In this document: in pieces, positions 51,934 to 60,914 of the stretch | Position numbering within the stretch: the stretch's first letter is position 1 | How the letters are laid out: the number at the start of each line of letters is the position of its first letter | DNA from: Hymenobacter sublimis | GTDB taxonomy: Bacteria > Bacteroidota > Bacteroidia > Cytophagales > Hymenobacteraceae | Direction of reading: 5' to 3' | NCBI RefSeq assembly: GCF_023101345.1 | Contig: NZ_CP095848.1 | Span: forward strand, 2,859,297-2,923,296 | Length of the DNA: 64,000 bases | Made by a program: the position numbers and the translations under genes | Notes under the pieces: model-generated | The model's database searches: none | Seen by the model: only the letters and a program-made list of their open reading frames with translations | What the model was told of the DNA's origin: nothing

Positions 51934-53019
51934 ATGCGTAAGACTCTCCATTCTGTCATTACCGGAACAGGCAGCTACCTCCCCTCGCGCGTTGTTAAAA
52001 ATGAGGAGTTCATCTCTTCCACGTTCTTTGATGCCACCGGCACGCTGCTTCCCAAGTCGGGGGCGGAAATTGTGGAACGGTTTGCGCAAATCACTGACAT
52101 CCAGGAACGCCGCTACGTCACCGACGACCAAGTAACTTCTGACATTGCCTTTCTGGCCGCCCAGGACGCGCTGCAATCGTGCGGGGCCGACCCAGAGCAG
52201 CTGGACTATATTTTGGTGGCTCACAACTTCGGCGACGTCAGCGCCACGAACAAGCGCTCCGACTTCGTCCCGAGCTTGGCGGCCCGGGTCAAGCACAAGC
52301 TGGGCATTGAAAACCCGCAAACCATTGCCTACGACCTCCCGTTCGGGTGTCCCGGCTGGCTGCAAGCCCTCATTCAGGCCGACTACTACCTGCGCTCCGG
52401 CGACGCCCGCCGCGTGCTGGTCATTGGGGCCGAGGTGCTTTCGCGCGTCTGCGACCCCCACGACCGGGACAGTATGCTCTACGCGGATGGGGCCGGAGCC
52501 GTGCTGCTGGAAGCCCGCGAAAGCGACGAACCGGTGGGCATCCTGTGCCACAGCACCCGCTCCGATACCGTGCAGGCGGCCCATCTGCTGCGCATGGGCG
52601 CTTCCTATAACCCGGCCTACGAGGGTCAGGAGCTGTTTCTGAAAATGGAAGGCCGCAAGCTCTACGAGTACGCCCTCAAAACCGTGCCCCAGGCCATCAA
52701 AGACTGCCTCGACAAAGCCGGCCTACCCCTGGCGGCCATGCACAAACTGCTGCTGCACCAGGCCAACGGCAAAATGGACGATGCCATTCTCAAGCGCCTC
52801 TACAACCTGTATGGCGAGGCCACCATTCCAGAAGAAGTCATGCCCATGACCATTTCCTGGCTGGGCAACTCGTCGGTGGCTACCCTACCTACCCTCTTTG
52901 ACTTGTTGGTAAAGCGCCAGCTCAACGGCAACGAAATCACCCCAGGCCAAACCATCGTATTTGCCTCCGTGGGGGCCGGCATGAACTGCAACGCCGTGGT
53001 GTACCGCATGCCGGAATAA
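51934..53019 (+). CDS. 3-oxoacyl-ACP synthase III (KAS III) family protein
   Basis: 361 residues from ATG 51934. The thiolase-fold triad is C139 in DLPFGCPGW, H275 in LLLHQANGK and N312 in SWLGNSSVATLP. The Cys loop has FGCPGW rather than the usual ACAGF, and the N-terminal region is longer than in housekeeping FabH. It may thus be a specialised condensing enzyme rather than the main FabH. No ACP or other fatty-acid gene is adjacent. Confidence 0.88.
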   Translation: MRKTLHSVITGTGSYLPSRVVKNEEFISSTFFDATGTLLPKSGAEIVERFAQITDIQERRYVTDDQVTSDIAFLAAQDALQSCGADPEQLDYILVAHNFGDVSATNKRSDFVPSLAARVKHKLGIENPQTIAYDLPFGCPGWLQALIQADYYLRSGDARRVLVIGAEVLSRVCDPHDRDSMLYADGAGAVLLEARESDEPVGILCHSTRSDTVQAAHLLRMGASYNPAYEGQELFLKMEGRKLYEYALKTVPQAIKDCLDKAGLPLAAMHKLLLHQANGKMDDAILKRLYNLYGEATIPEEVMPMTISWLGNSSVATLPTLFDLLVKRQLNGNEITPGQTIVFASVGAGMNCNAVVYRMPE

Positions 53020-53032
53020 TCTTGCTTACCAT

Positions 53033-53071
53033 GAAAAGCCCGGCCCGCATCAAGCGCAGGTCGGGCTTTTT
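53033..53071 (+). terminator. Terminator after the KAS III gene
   Basis: GAAAAGCCCGGCC..GGTCGGGCTTTTTGG, a stem of about 10 bp with a T-run, 14 bp past the stop. Confidence 0.88.
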
Positions 53072-53119
53072 GGGCAATAGCAGGTTGTATTGGCTGCGGC
53101 GCACCCCGGTGCAAGCCAG

Positions 53120-53701
53120 TTAGGTAGTGCGTGAGGTTAGCCACTTTTCCAGGTTCAGGGGCTGGTACGTGAGCATGGCGTCGAGCAGGACGTTCGGGTT
53201 AGGGTTGCTCAGAAGCTGGTTGCGGTTTTCGCGGCGCAGCAAGCCTTCGTCGGCCATGTGGTCGAGGGCGCGGAGCAGGTGGTCGTAGTAGCCCGCCACG
53301 TTGAGCACGCCAATGGGCTTGCGGTGCAGGCCCAGTTGGCCCCAGGTCAGGACCTCAAACAGCTCTTCCAGGGTGCCGTAGCCGCCGGGCATGGCCACAA
53401 AACCTTCCGCCAGGTCGGCCATCAGCAGCTTGCGCTCGTGCATGCTCTTGACGATGTGCAACTCCGTGACGCCCCGATGCTCTACTTCTTTTTCCACCAG
53501 AAAATCGGGAATTACCCCGATTACCTTGCCGCCGTGGGCCAGGGCACTGTCGGCTACGGCGCCCATGAGGCCCACGCGGCCGCCGCCGTACACCAGCGTC
53601 ATATCCCGCTCGGCCAGGGCCCGACCCATAGCCTGGGCCTGCTGGGTGAATAATTCGTTGGTGCCGCTGCTGGCACCGCAATACACGGCTACGCTTTTCA
53701 T
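53120..53701 (-). CDS. LOG-family nucleotide phosphoribohydrolase
   Basis: 193 residues from ATG 53701 (MKSVAVYCGASSG); two in-frame upstream ATGs are less likely. LOG proteins split N6-modified AMP or other nucleotide 5'-monophosphates into base and ribose 5-phosphate. YGGGRVGLMGAVADSAL and PGGYGTLEELFEVLTW are the two active-site motifs. Convergent with the KAS III gene. Confidence 0.93.
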   Translation of the reverse strand: MKSVAVYCGASSGTNELFTQQAQAMGRALAERDMTLVYGGGRVGLMGAVADSALAHGGKVIGVIPDFLVEKEVEHRGVTELHIVKSMHERKLLMADLAEGFVAMPGGYGTLEELFEVLTWGQLGLHRKPIGVLNVAGYYDHLLRALDHMADEGLLRRENRNQLLSNPNPNVLLDAMLTYQPLNLEKWLTSRTT

Positions 53702-53747
53702 AGGCTGCTGGTGAGGTAGCATACGCTTCTCACTTAATGTTGATGAC

Positions 53748-53790
53748 AAAAGAAAAACAGCAGCACCACCCGTAGTGGGCGGTGCTGCTG
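53748..53790 (-). terminator. Terminator after argS
   Basis: CAGCAGCACCACCC and GGGCGGTGCTGCTG pair with one mismatch. On the minus strand the stem is followed by TTTTTCTTTTG. It is about 100 bp downstream of argS. Confidence 0.85.
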
Positions 53791-53892
53791 GTGAGGATAA
53801 GAACGTTATGTCAAACGGCGCGAGGCATCCGGCGAGCCGACACTATAGTGCTGTGGCAAACTATGCCGCTCCGCTAGCCTTGATAGTGAACA

Positions 53893-55686
53893 TTACATCC
53901 GCTCGGGCACCTGGATGCCGAGCAGGCCCATGCTGGTTTTGATGGCCTGCGCCGTTTGGGCCGACAGGGCAATGCGGAAGGCCTTTTTGGTGGCATCGGC
54001 CTCCCGGAAGATTTCCACTTCGGTGTACACCCGGTTGTACGCCTTGGCTACGTCGTAGGCGTACTGGGCCACCAGGGCCGGCGACTGGGTGCGGGCGGCT
54101 TCGGTTACGACGGCGGGGTAGCGGCCCAGCTCCTGCACCAGTTCCCGCTCGGTGTCGTGCAGCTCAGTGAGGCTCGCGAGGGAGGCGTCTTCGGCAATGC
54201 CCAGCTCGGCGGCCTTGCGGCGGATGGCCGAAATCCGGGCGTGGGAGTACTGAATGAATGGGCCGGTGTGACCTTCCAGGCTCACGGACTCTTCGGGGTT
54301 GAAGAGCATGCGCTTCTTGGGGTCGACCTTCAGCAGGTAGTACTTCAGGGCGCCCAGGCCCAGCATGTGGTAGAGCTCAGCGGCCTGCTCGTCGGTGAGG
54401 CCTTCGGTTTTGCCTTTTTCCAGGGTAGCGGCCTGGGCGGCGGTTACTACCTCGCGCACCAGCTCGTCAGCATCCACGACGGTGCCTTCCCGGCTTTTCA
54501 TCTTGCCCGAGGGCAGGTCCACCATGCCGTAGCTGAGGTGGTAAATGGCGTCGGCGTAGGGCTTGTCGAGCTTTTTGAGCACGGCCTTGAGCACCTGCAT
54601 GTGGTAGTTCTGCTCGTCGGCAATGACGTAGACGGAGAGGTCGTAGTTGAAGTCCTGGTACTTGAGCTCGGCCGTGCCTAGGTCTTGGGTGATGTACACG
54701 CTGGTACCGTCGGCGCGCAGCAGCAGCTTTTCGTCGAGGCCTTCTTCCTTGAGGTCCACCCACACCGAGCCATCTTCCTTCCGGAAAAACACGCCTTTCT
54801 GCAGGCCTTCCTCTACCCGCTCCTTGCCCAGCAGGTAAGTGCCCGACTCGTAGTAGTACTTATCAAAATCGACGCCGATGGTCTGGTAGGTTTCGTTGAA
54901 GCCCTCATACACCCAGCCGTTCATTTGCTTCCAGAGACTTACCACCGCCTCGTCGTTGGCTTCCCAGGCGCGCAGCATATCCTGGGCCTCCAGCATCATC
55001 GGGGCCTGGCGCTTGGCTACGTCGGCGGCAACACCTTCGGCTTCGAGCTGGCGCACCTGCTCGCGGTAATGCTTTTCAAACAGCACGTAGTACTTGCCAA
55101 TCAGATGGTCGCCTTTGATACCAGCCTGCTGGGGGGTTTCACCGTTGCCATACTGCTGATAGGCCAGCATGGACTTGCAGATGTGGATGCCCCGGTCGTT
55201 GACCAAGTTCACCTTGTTAACGGTAGCACCGGTCGCCTTCAAAATTTCGGCCACGGAGTAGCCCAGAAAGTTGTTGCGCAGGTGACCCAGGTGCAGGGGC
55301 TTGTTGGTATTGGGCGAGGAATACTCCACCACCACGTTCTGGGGGCCGCCGGTTTCCACGGGTGAGCCGGCCGGCAGCTGGCGCAGCCGGTCGAATAGCG
55401 CTACCCAGGCCGTATCAGCAATTTCTAGGTTCAGAAAGCCCTTCACCACGTTGTAGCCTTTCACCAGGGGCTCGTTCTGCACCAGCCACTCGCCAATGCC
55501 CTGCCCGATTTGCTCAGGGCCTTTACCCAGGGTTTTGGTGAAGGGAAACGTGACGAGCGTAAACTGGCCGGCAAACTCCTTGCGCGTGGGCTGCAACGTA
55601 AGCTGGGGCGAGGCTACCTCGGCGTCAAATACATTTTTAATAGCGGCGCCGAGGGCCGCCTTGAGGGTTTGTTCGAGTTGTTGCAC
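53893..55686 (-). CDS. argS: Arginyl-tRNA synthetase
   Basis: 597 residues, the normal size. The HIGH motif is SPNTNKPLHLGHLRNN and KMKSREGTVVDADEL takes the place of KMSKS, as usual in ArgS. The C-terminus ends MGLLGIQVPERM, a typical anticodon-binding end. Charges tRNA-Arg. It lies 1.8 kb from arginase and arginine decarboxylase, though separate from them. Confidence 0.97.
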   Translation of the reverse strand: MQQLEQTLKAALGAAIKNVFDAEVASPQLTLQPTRKEFAGQFTLVTFPFTKTLGKGPEQIGQGIGEWLVQNEPLVKGYNVVKGFLNLEIADTAWVALFDRLRQLPAGSPVETGGPQNVVVEYSSPNTNKPLHLGHLRNNFLGYSVAEILKATGATVNKVNLVNDRGIHICKSMLAYQQYGNGETPQQAGIKGDHLIGKYYVLFEKHYREQVRQLEAEGVAADVAKRQAPMMLEAQDMLRAWEANDEAVVSLWKQMNGWVYEGFNETYQTIGVDFDKYYYESGTYLLGKERVEEGLQKGVFFRKEDGSVWVDLKEEGLDEKLLLRADGTSVYITQDLGTAELKYQDFNYDLSVYVIADEQNYHMQVLKAVLKKLDKPYADAIYHLSYGMVDLPSGKMKSREGTVVDADELVREVVTAAQAATLEKGKTEGLTDEQAAELYHMLGLGALKYYLLKVDPKKRMLFNPEESVSLEGHTGPFIQYSHARISAIRRKAAELGIAEDASLASLTELHDTERELVQELGRYPAVVTEAARTQSPALVAQYAYDVAKAYNRVYTEVEIFREADATKKAFRIALSAQTAQAIKTSMGLLGIQVPERM

Positions 55687-56067
55687 GGAAAGCGAATCGC
55701 TTAAAAGAAGCCGGATACTAGGCTTCCGGAAGATGATTAAGTGGAAAAGTCACAACGAATACCGCGTAAACTACGAGCCAGCCGGCGGCTACTCAGGGAA
55801 GTGAATAGCACCGCGACCGGGCCCCAGCTTACGCTAGAGTCGTCGTTGCATACGGCTCCAAAGAATCGGCTTCATGACGGGGGTAGCGCGGCGGGCTAAC
55901 GCGCCAGCCGCTGCTGCAAAGGTAAAAAGCCCGGCCGGATGCCGCCGAAAAAATACGTGGGCGTGGTGGGGCGCCTGTGCCAGCAGGAAGCGGCTACCTC
56001 GAAGTTGGCCCAACCCAAGCCGCCACAACTACGTGTATGGCTGCAACCAGTATCTTGCGCCCCACGC
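55687..56067. other. Gene-free gap between argS and terC
   Basis: 381 bp divergent region with no gene. A TACCTTTG element on the minus strand at 55917-55924 could start the argS transcript with a long leader, and TATCTTGC at 56051-56058 could serve terC with an almost leaderless mRNA. Otherwise nothing is seen. Confidence 0.4.
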
Positions 56068-56832
56068 ATGAACGTCCATCTCCAGCAAATCCTCGACAAT
56101 CCCCTGGCCGCCCTGGCCATCGTGGGCAACCTCGTCATCATCGAAAGCCTGCTCTCCGTGGACAACGCGGCCGTGCTGGCCACCATGGTTTCCGATTTAC
56201 CCCGGGAGCAACGGCAAAAAGCTCTCCGCTACGGCATCATTGGGGCCTACGTGTTTCGGGGGCTCTGCATTCTGTTTGCCTCCTACCTCATTCAGTTCTG
56301 GTATTTGAAGCCCTTGGGCGGCCTGTACCTGCTGTACCTGGCTTACAGCCAGTTTGCCAGCCGAAGCTCCTCGGAGGAGGAAGACGTGGACAAGCAGAAA
56401 AGTTGGCTCTACCGCAGCACCCTGGGGTTGCTGGGCCCGTTCTGGGCTACCGTGGCCCTAATTGAACTCATGGACCTGGCCTTTTCCATCGACAACGTGT
56501 TTGCCGTAGTGGCCTTCACCGACAACCTGATCCTGATTTGCCTGGGCGTATTCATTGGCATTTTGGCCATGCGGCTGGTGGCGCAGGCCTTTGTGCTGCT
56601 CATGGGCAAGTACCCCTTCCTGGAAACGGCCGCGTTTATCGTTATCGGCATTCTGGGCCTGAAGCTGCTGCTTTCCTTATTTGAGCACTACCTGCCCCAG
56701 CATCCGTTCAGCCACTTCTTGGCCAGCGAAACCGCCGATGTGGGCCTGACGATTCTCACGGTAGCCGTATTTGCTGTGCCCTTGCTTACGTCCTGGTTAT
56801 TTGGCGTACCCTACCGCCAGGGCAGCCGGTAA
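56068..56832 (+). CDS. TerC-family membrane protein
   Basis: 254 residues, about seven transmembrane helices. ATG 56068 gives MNVHLQQILDNPLAALAIVG. The two metal-binding signatures are LLSVDNAAVLATMV and AFSIDNVFAVVAFT. TerC proteins export Mn, and some assist membrane-protein metallation; they can raise tellurite resistance. No ter operon is nearby, so Mn balance is the likely role. Confidence 0.9.
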   Translation: MNVHLQQILDNPLAALAIVGNLVIIESLLSVDNAAVLATMVSDLPREQRQKALRYGIIGAYVFRGLCILFASYLIQFWYLKPLGGLYLLYLAYSQFASRSSSEEEDVDKQKSWLYRSTLGLLGPFWATVALIELMDLAFSIDNVFAVVAFTDNLILICLGVFIGILAMRLVAQAFVLLMGKYPFLETAAFIVIGILGLKLLLSLFEHYLPQHPFSHFLASETADVGLTILTVAVFAVPLLTSWLFGVPYRQGSR

Positions 56833-56845
56833 ACCCTTGAACCGA

Positions 56846-56927
56846 CTGTCATTGCAAGCGGGAGCGAGGAATCTGGGTCAGCTTCTACTGAGTAGCCCAG
56901 AGTCCTCGCTCCCACTCGGAATGACAG
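56846..56927. repeat. Inverted repeat (CTGTCATT..GGGAGCGAGGA..TCTGGG)
   Basis: Arms 56846-56874 and 56899-56927 pair with about five mismatches. The GGGAGCGAGGAATCTGGG part relates it to the repeats at 19.9 and 47.4 kb. It lies between convergent terC and the YbaY-like gene. Confidence 0.82.
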
Positions 56928-56947
56928 GGGGTTGGTGTACCTTGTAG

Positions 56948-57388
56948 TTACTGGCTAGCCCGGCGCAGCAGCAGCTCCACACGCTTGGGGTTGCCGCGCG
57001 TGAGCACGGGGTAGGCCACGTCGGTGCGGAACAGCAGCCGGCCGCCATCGGTAATGCGGGCCTGCACGGTGTAGGTGTAGTTGGGCCGGATGCGGGCCGT
57101 ATCGTAGCGTAGGGTAAAGGGCAGCGGCACCTGCCGTCCGTTGGGCCGAATTGTTACCGAATCGATAACAGTGGCGGCTACATCCTGCAGCGAAACATCC
57201 AGCAGGTGCACCCGCACCACGGCCGTCGGCGACAACGCTATTCGCTCCCGGTAGGCCACGCTGCCTGTAATGGAGTCTTTCACCACTACGGGAGTGGGCC
57301 TGCTGCCTGCGTTGCCAGGAGCCGAAGGGGTAGCGGTGCAGCTGGCTAGCAGCAGCAAACCAAAAGCACACAACAAACCTGATTTCAT
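56948..57388 (-). CDS. YbaY-like lipoprotein
   Basis: 146 residues. Lipobox LLLLASC at Cys17. VKDSITGSVAYRERIALSPT, then TAVVRVHLLDVSLQD and LPFTLRYDTARI match the YbaY/lipo-chaperone beta-sandwich. Such proteins sit at the envelope; their job is unclear. Monocistronic. Confidence 0.82.
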   Translation of the reverse strand: MKSGLLCAFGLLLLASCTATPSAPGNAGSRPTPVVVKDSITGSVAYRERIALSPTAVVRVHLLDVSLQDVAATVIDSVTIRPNGRQVPLPFTLRYDTARIRPNYTYTVQARITDGGRLLFRTDVAYPVLTRGNPKRVELLLRRASQ

Positions 57389-57492
57389 GGGCAGGGAAAA
57401 CTAGCGGATACAAACGCAACGGGTAGGCACGAATGTATCCGCTTTTTCCTGGTTATCAAGCGCCTGAGCAGCCCGGCAACCAAGCCCCGCCC

Positions 57493-58467
57493 CTACCGGC
57501 TGACCACTTCCTCCAGGCGCAGGCGCTTCTGAATGGCGTCGGTGGCGGCTTCCAGAATGTCGAAGGCATTGGTAGCCATGGTGTTCTCGCTGTCGAGAGT
57601 AGGGTTGATTTCCACCATTTCAAAGCACACGACCCGGTCGTTGTCGAGCAGGGCGCGGCACAGGCTGATGGCTTCTTCCACGTTGAGGCCTTCCTCCACG
57701 GGCGTGCCAGTGCCCTTGCTAAAGCGCGAATCCAGGGAATCAACGTCGAAGGACACGTACACCATGTCGCAGAAGCGCAGGCGCTCGAACACCTCGCGCG
57801 CCACCTGCCGGGTGCCCTTGGCCTTCACTTCGTCCAGCTTGTAGTTTTTGATGCCCAGGCGGTCAATGATGGCGTCTTCCTCGTACTCCGTGTCGCGCAC
57901 CACAATGTAGATCAGGTGCTCCCCGGTCACTTTCGGGCCGGGCTCGCCTAGGTTTTTGAGCTTCTGCCAGAAAAACTCGGTTTCGGGCTCCACGTGGTTG
58001 CGCTGGCACTCGCGGTTATCGTCGCCCAGACTGATGGCGAGCGGCATGCCGTGCATGTTGCCCGAGGGGGTAGTAAATGGGGAGTGGATGTCGGCGTGGG
58101 CATCTACCCACACCACCCCGAGCGTTTTGTGGGGGTAAGCCGCCTTGATGCCGGCAATGGTGGCGGAGGCGTTGCTATGGTCGCCGGCCAGTACCAGCGG
58201 GAACTCCCCGAAGCGCAAGGTTTGTTCTACGGCGCTGGCAATGCCTTTTTGCACCGTGTAGATAGAATCAATGTGTTTGGCCTTCGGAAAATGGTTTTTT
58301 TCGAAGAGCACGTGGTTCAGATCGGGTACGCTAACCGAGTTGAACCGACGGAAGTAGTCAGAACCTTTGTTGAGGCAGGCCACCTTCAGGGCATCCACGC
58401 CCAGACTGGCACCACGGGTTCCGGCCCCGAGTTCGGAGCGTACTTCCAGAAGCTTAATGCGTCGCAT
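57493..58467 (-). CDS. rocF: Arginase
   Basis: 324 residues. Hydrolyses arginine to ornithine and urea. The Mn-binding motifs are AGDHSNA, WVDAHADIHSP with three ligands, and SFDVDSLDSRF. SGNMHGMPLA is the substrate loop. Some Bacteroidota relatives are formiminoglutamase-like, but the arginase assignment is favoured by the divergent arginine decarboxylase. Confidence 0.88.
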   Translation of the reverse strand: MRRIKLLEVRSELGAGTRGASLGVDALKVACLNKGSDYFRRFNSVSVPDLNHVLFEKNHFPKAKHIDSIYTVQKGIASAVEQTLRFGEFPLVLAGDHSNASATIAGIKAAYPHKTLGVVWVDAHADIHSPFTTPSGNMHGMPLAISLGDDNRECQRNHVEPETEFFWQKLKNLGEPGPKVTGEHLIYIVVRDTEYEEDAIIDRLGIKNYKLDEVKAKGTRQVAREVFERLRFCDMVYVSFDVDSLDSRFSKGTGTPVEEGLNVEEAISLCRALLDNDRVVCFEMVEINPTLDSENTMATNAFDILEAATDAIQKRLRLEEVVSR

Positions 58468-58603
58468 ATTACATTGGCAGAAAAGAGGTTAGGTGGTTTA
58501 GATGCTTGCCGATTGAGCGAAAACTCTTCCGCTCAGGCTTGACGCGCGCGGACCTTCCGGCGCAACCAACGAACAAAGCACAACCAAAACCCCGGCGAGG
58601 GGG

Positions 58604-58611
58604 TATCTTTG
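58604..58611 (+). promoter_or_regulatory. -7 box (TATCTTTG) of the arginine decarboxylase gene
   Basis: Full match to TAnnTTTG, giving a leader of about 125 nt that contains a GCCGGC..GCCGGC hairpin (58634 on). Confidence 0.6.
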
Positions 58612-58743
58612 CGGGTCCTAAGTTCGGAAAAAGCCGGCGGGTTTAGAAATCTGGTAAGCTCAACCTTTAACCGAATAGCCGGCCGTGGGCTACCTGCCCG
58701 CCCAGCCTTTTCCCTCACATAACTTTTCTCAGCAACTCCTTTA

Positions 58744-60144
58744 ATGGATACCTACCACGACCTGATTTCGCAGACGTTCGATTTCCCGACCGACGAGTTT
58801 CGGGTAGAGCAAAACGAGCTGCGCTTCCACGATATTGACCTCATGGCGCTGGTAGAAAAGCACGGCACGCCCCTGCGCCTCGCTTACCTGCCCAAAATCA
58901 GCTCCCAGATTCAGCGGGCCAAGGAGTGGTTCCGCCTGGGCATTGAGCAAACCGGCTACCAGGGCAAGTACTCCTACGCCTACTGCACCAAGGCCTCGCA
59001 CTTCAGCTTCGTGGTGGAAGAAGCCCTGAAAAACGGCGTCCACATCGAAACCTCCAGCTGGTTTGATACCAACATCATCCGGGCCATGCACGCCAAGGGC
59101 AAGGTCACGAAGGATACCTACATTATCTGTAACGGCTTTAAAACCGAGGAGTACAAGTACGAAATCACGCGCCTGATCAACGACGGGTTCGTGAACTGCA
59201 TGCCCATTCTGGACTCGCCCAACGAGGTAGACTACTACCACGACAACGTGCGCGAGAAGTGCAACGTGGGCATGCGCCTGGCCTCCGACGAGGAGCCGCG
59301 CTTCCAGTTTTACACCTCCCGCCTGGGCATCCGCTACACCGACGCGCTGCCGCTCTACCAGCAGAAGATCAAGGACGATCCGCGCTTTGAGCTGACCATG
59401 CTGCACTACTTCATCAACACCGGCATCAAGGACACCTCCTACTACTGGTCGGAGTTGAGCCGCTTCGTGCACAAGTATTGCGAGCTGCGCAAGGTGTGCC
59501 CTACCCTCACCACCATTGATATTGGGGGCGGCCTGCCCATTCAAACCAGCATTCAGAAGGAGTACGACTACCCCTATATGATTGCGGAAGTGCTGCGCAC
59601 CATCAAGCGCATCTGCGAGGAAGAGGGCGTGCCGGAGCCGGACATTTTCACCGAGTTCGGCATTTTCACCGTGGGCGAATCGGGGGCAACCATCTACAGC
59701 ATTCTGGACGAGAAGCTGCAGAACGACAAGGAGTTGTGGTACATGATTGACGGCTCGTTTATCACGAACCTACCCGACACCTGGGCCCTGAACCAGCGCT
59801 TCATCATGCTGGCTCTGAACGGCTGGAACAAACAGTACAAGAAAATTCAGCTGGGCGGGCTCACCTGCGATTCTCAGGACTACTACAACGCCGAAAAGCA
59901 CATTTACCAAGTGTTCCTGCCCGAGCGCAAGCCCGCCGATGCCAAACCGCTGTACGTGGGCTTTTTCCACACCGGAGCCTACCAGGAAAGCCTCTCGGGC
60001 TACGGCGGCGTGAAGCACTGTCTGATTCCGGCCCCGAAAATGGTCATTCTGGACCGCGCCGAAGATGGCACTCTCACCGACCGGGTTTTTGCCGAGGAGC
60101 AAACCGGCGAGTCGATGATGCGGATTCTGGGCTACCAGTCGTAA
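58744..60144 (+). CDS. speA: Biosynthetic arginine decarboxylase (fold III, short form)
   Basis: 466 residues, shorter than E. coli SpeA (about 660). PLP enzyme of the alanine-racemase fold that forms agmatine for polyamines. The PLP Lys lies in YSYAYCTKASHFSFV, the phosphate-binding loop is TIDIGGGLPIQT, and the C-terminal active-site region is CDSQDYYN. It lacks the helical insert of long SpeA. It shares a divergent gap with arginase, so both arginine-consuming routes could be balanced there. Confidence 0.9.
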   Translation: MDTYHDLISQTFDFPTDEFRVEQNELRFHDIDLMALVEKHGTPLRLAYLPKISSQIQRAKEWFRLGIEQTGYQGKYSYAYCTKASHFSFVVEEALKNGVHIETSSWFDTNIIRAMHAKGKVTKDTYIICNGFKTEEYKYEITRLINDGFVNCMPILDSPNEVDYYHDNVREKCNVGMRLASDEEPRFQFYTSRLGIRYTDALPLYQQKIKDDPRFELTMLHYFINTGIKDTSYYWSELSRFVHKYCELRKVCPTLTTIDIGGGLPIQTSIQKEYDYPYMIAEVLRTIKRICEEEGVPEPDIFTEFGIFTVGESGATIYSILDEKLQNDKELWYMIDGSFITNLPDTWALNQRFIMLALNGWNKQYKKIQLGGLTCDSQDYYNAEKHIYQVFLPERKPADAKPLYVGFFHTGAYQESLSGYGGVKHCLIPAPKMVILDRAEDGTLTDRVFAEEQTGESMMRILGYQS

Positions 60145-60154
60145 GAGGCAGTAG

Positions 60155-60192
60155 AAACGGGAGCCTCCTCTTCCGGAAGCTCCCGTTTTTTA
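60155..60192 (+). terminator. Terminator after arginine decarboxylase
   Basis: AAACGGGAGC and GCTCCCGTTTTTTA form a 10-bp stem followed by a T-run. Confidence 0.9.
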
Positions 60193-60318
60193 TCGAGTTC
60201 CGAGGGCCGCTGGTCGAAGTCGAGGCGCGGTGAGTTGCAAGCCGTTGCCGCTTCGGCTACCTTTACCAGCTGACACGTACATTCGGGCCTGGCCCATTCG
60301 CTTATTCTACCTACTCTC

Positions 60319-60474
60319 ATGAAAAAATTGCTACTCCTCGCTTGCGTAGCCGGCCTTGGGCTCAGCTCCTGCAACAAAAAGTCCCAGTGCCCGGCCTACA
60401 GCAGCACGAAAGATGCCTCGCGCATTTCTTCTACTATCACGGCCCAGCACGGCCCGACTACGGAGCGTCAGTAA
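60319..60474 (+). CDS. Tiny lipoprotein A
   Basis: 51 residues: MKKLLLLACVAGLGLSSCNK, with lipobox LSSC at Cys18, then KSQCPAYSSTKDASR and a short Thr/Ser tail ending ERQ. A clear paralogue (tiny lipoprotein B) follows 207 bp later. Its own terminator supports a separate transcript. Function unknown. Confidence 0.75.
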   Translation: MKKLLLLACVAGLGLSSCNKKSQCPAYSSTKDASRISSTITAQHGPTTERQ

Positions 60475-60517
60475 AAGCCTAAGCTGCCGCAGCGTTTGGT
60501 AGCAAATCTGTATTGCA

Positions 60518-60552
60518 AAAGCCTTCTTCCTGTTGGGAGAAGGCTTATTTGT
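60518..60552 (+). terminator. Terminator after tiny lipoprotein A
   Basis: AAGCCTTCTTCC and GGGAGAAGGCTTATTTG form a stem of about 11 bp with a T-rich end. Confidence 0.8.
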
Positions 60553-60681
60553 ACTTATTAGATAAATTATTATTTAGAACGAACTAGACAATTTCACTGT
60601 TAGCCAGTCGTTAACTCGTGGAAAGCGCTGCTGTTGAACTGATTGGTTGGGCTTTTGCACCTCATCTTATTGCATTTTCTC

Positions 60682-60831
60682 ATGAAGAAACTATTCCTAT
60701 TGAGCGTTGTCGCGCTAATGGGTACTGCTTCTTGCCGGACTAAGTGCCCGGCTTACTCAGCTACCAAACCCGACACCCGTGTGGCGGCCCCGGCCATGGC
60801 CAGCACGGCTACCCCGCCGGAGCGGCAGTAA
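60682..60831 (+). CDS. Tiny lipoprotein B
   Basis: 49 residues: MKKLFLLSVVALMGTASCRT with lipobox TASC, then KCPAYSATKPDTR and a tail ending PPERQ. Shares the signal layout, CPAYSxTK and the ERQ end with tiny lipoprotein A. The region between lacks other genes. Confidence 0.75.
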   Translation: MKKLFLLSVVALMGTASCRTKCPAYSATKPDTRVAAPAMASTATPPERQ

Positions 60832-60860
60832 CCTCTCACGGCTTCCACCCTCCTTCCTCT

Positions 60861-60908
60861 GCCAGCAGGGGCCTCTTTCGCCAAGGAAGGAGGCCCCTGC
60901 TGGCTTTT
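60861..60908 (+). terminator. Terminator after tiny lipoprotein B
   Basis: GCCAGCAGGGGCCTC (60861-60875) pairs perfectly with GAGGCCCCTGCTGGC (60890-60904), followed by TTTTC. It also ends just before the gmhB stop on the other strand. Confidence 0.9.
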
Positions 60909-60914
60909 CAGGGG

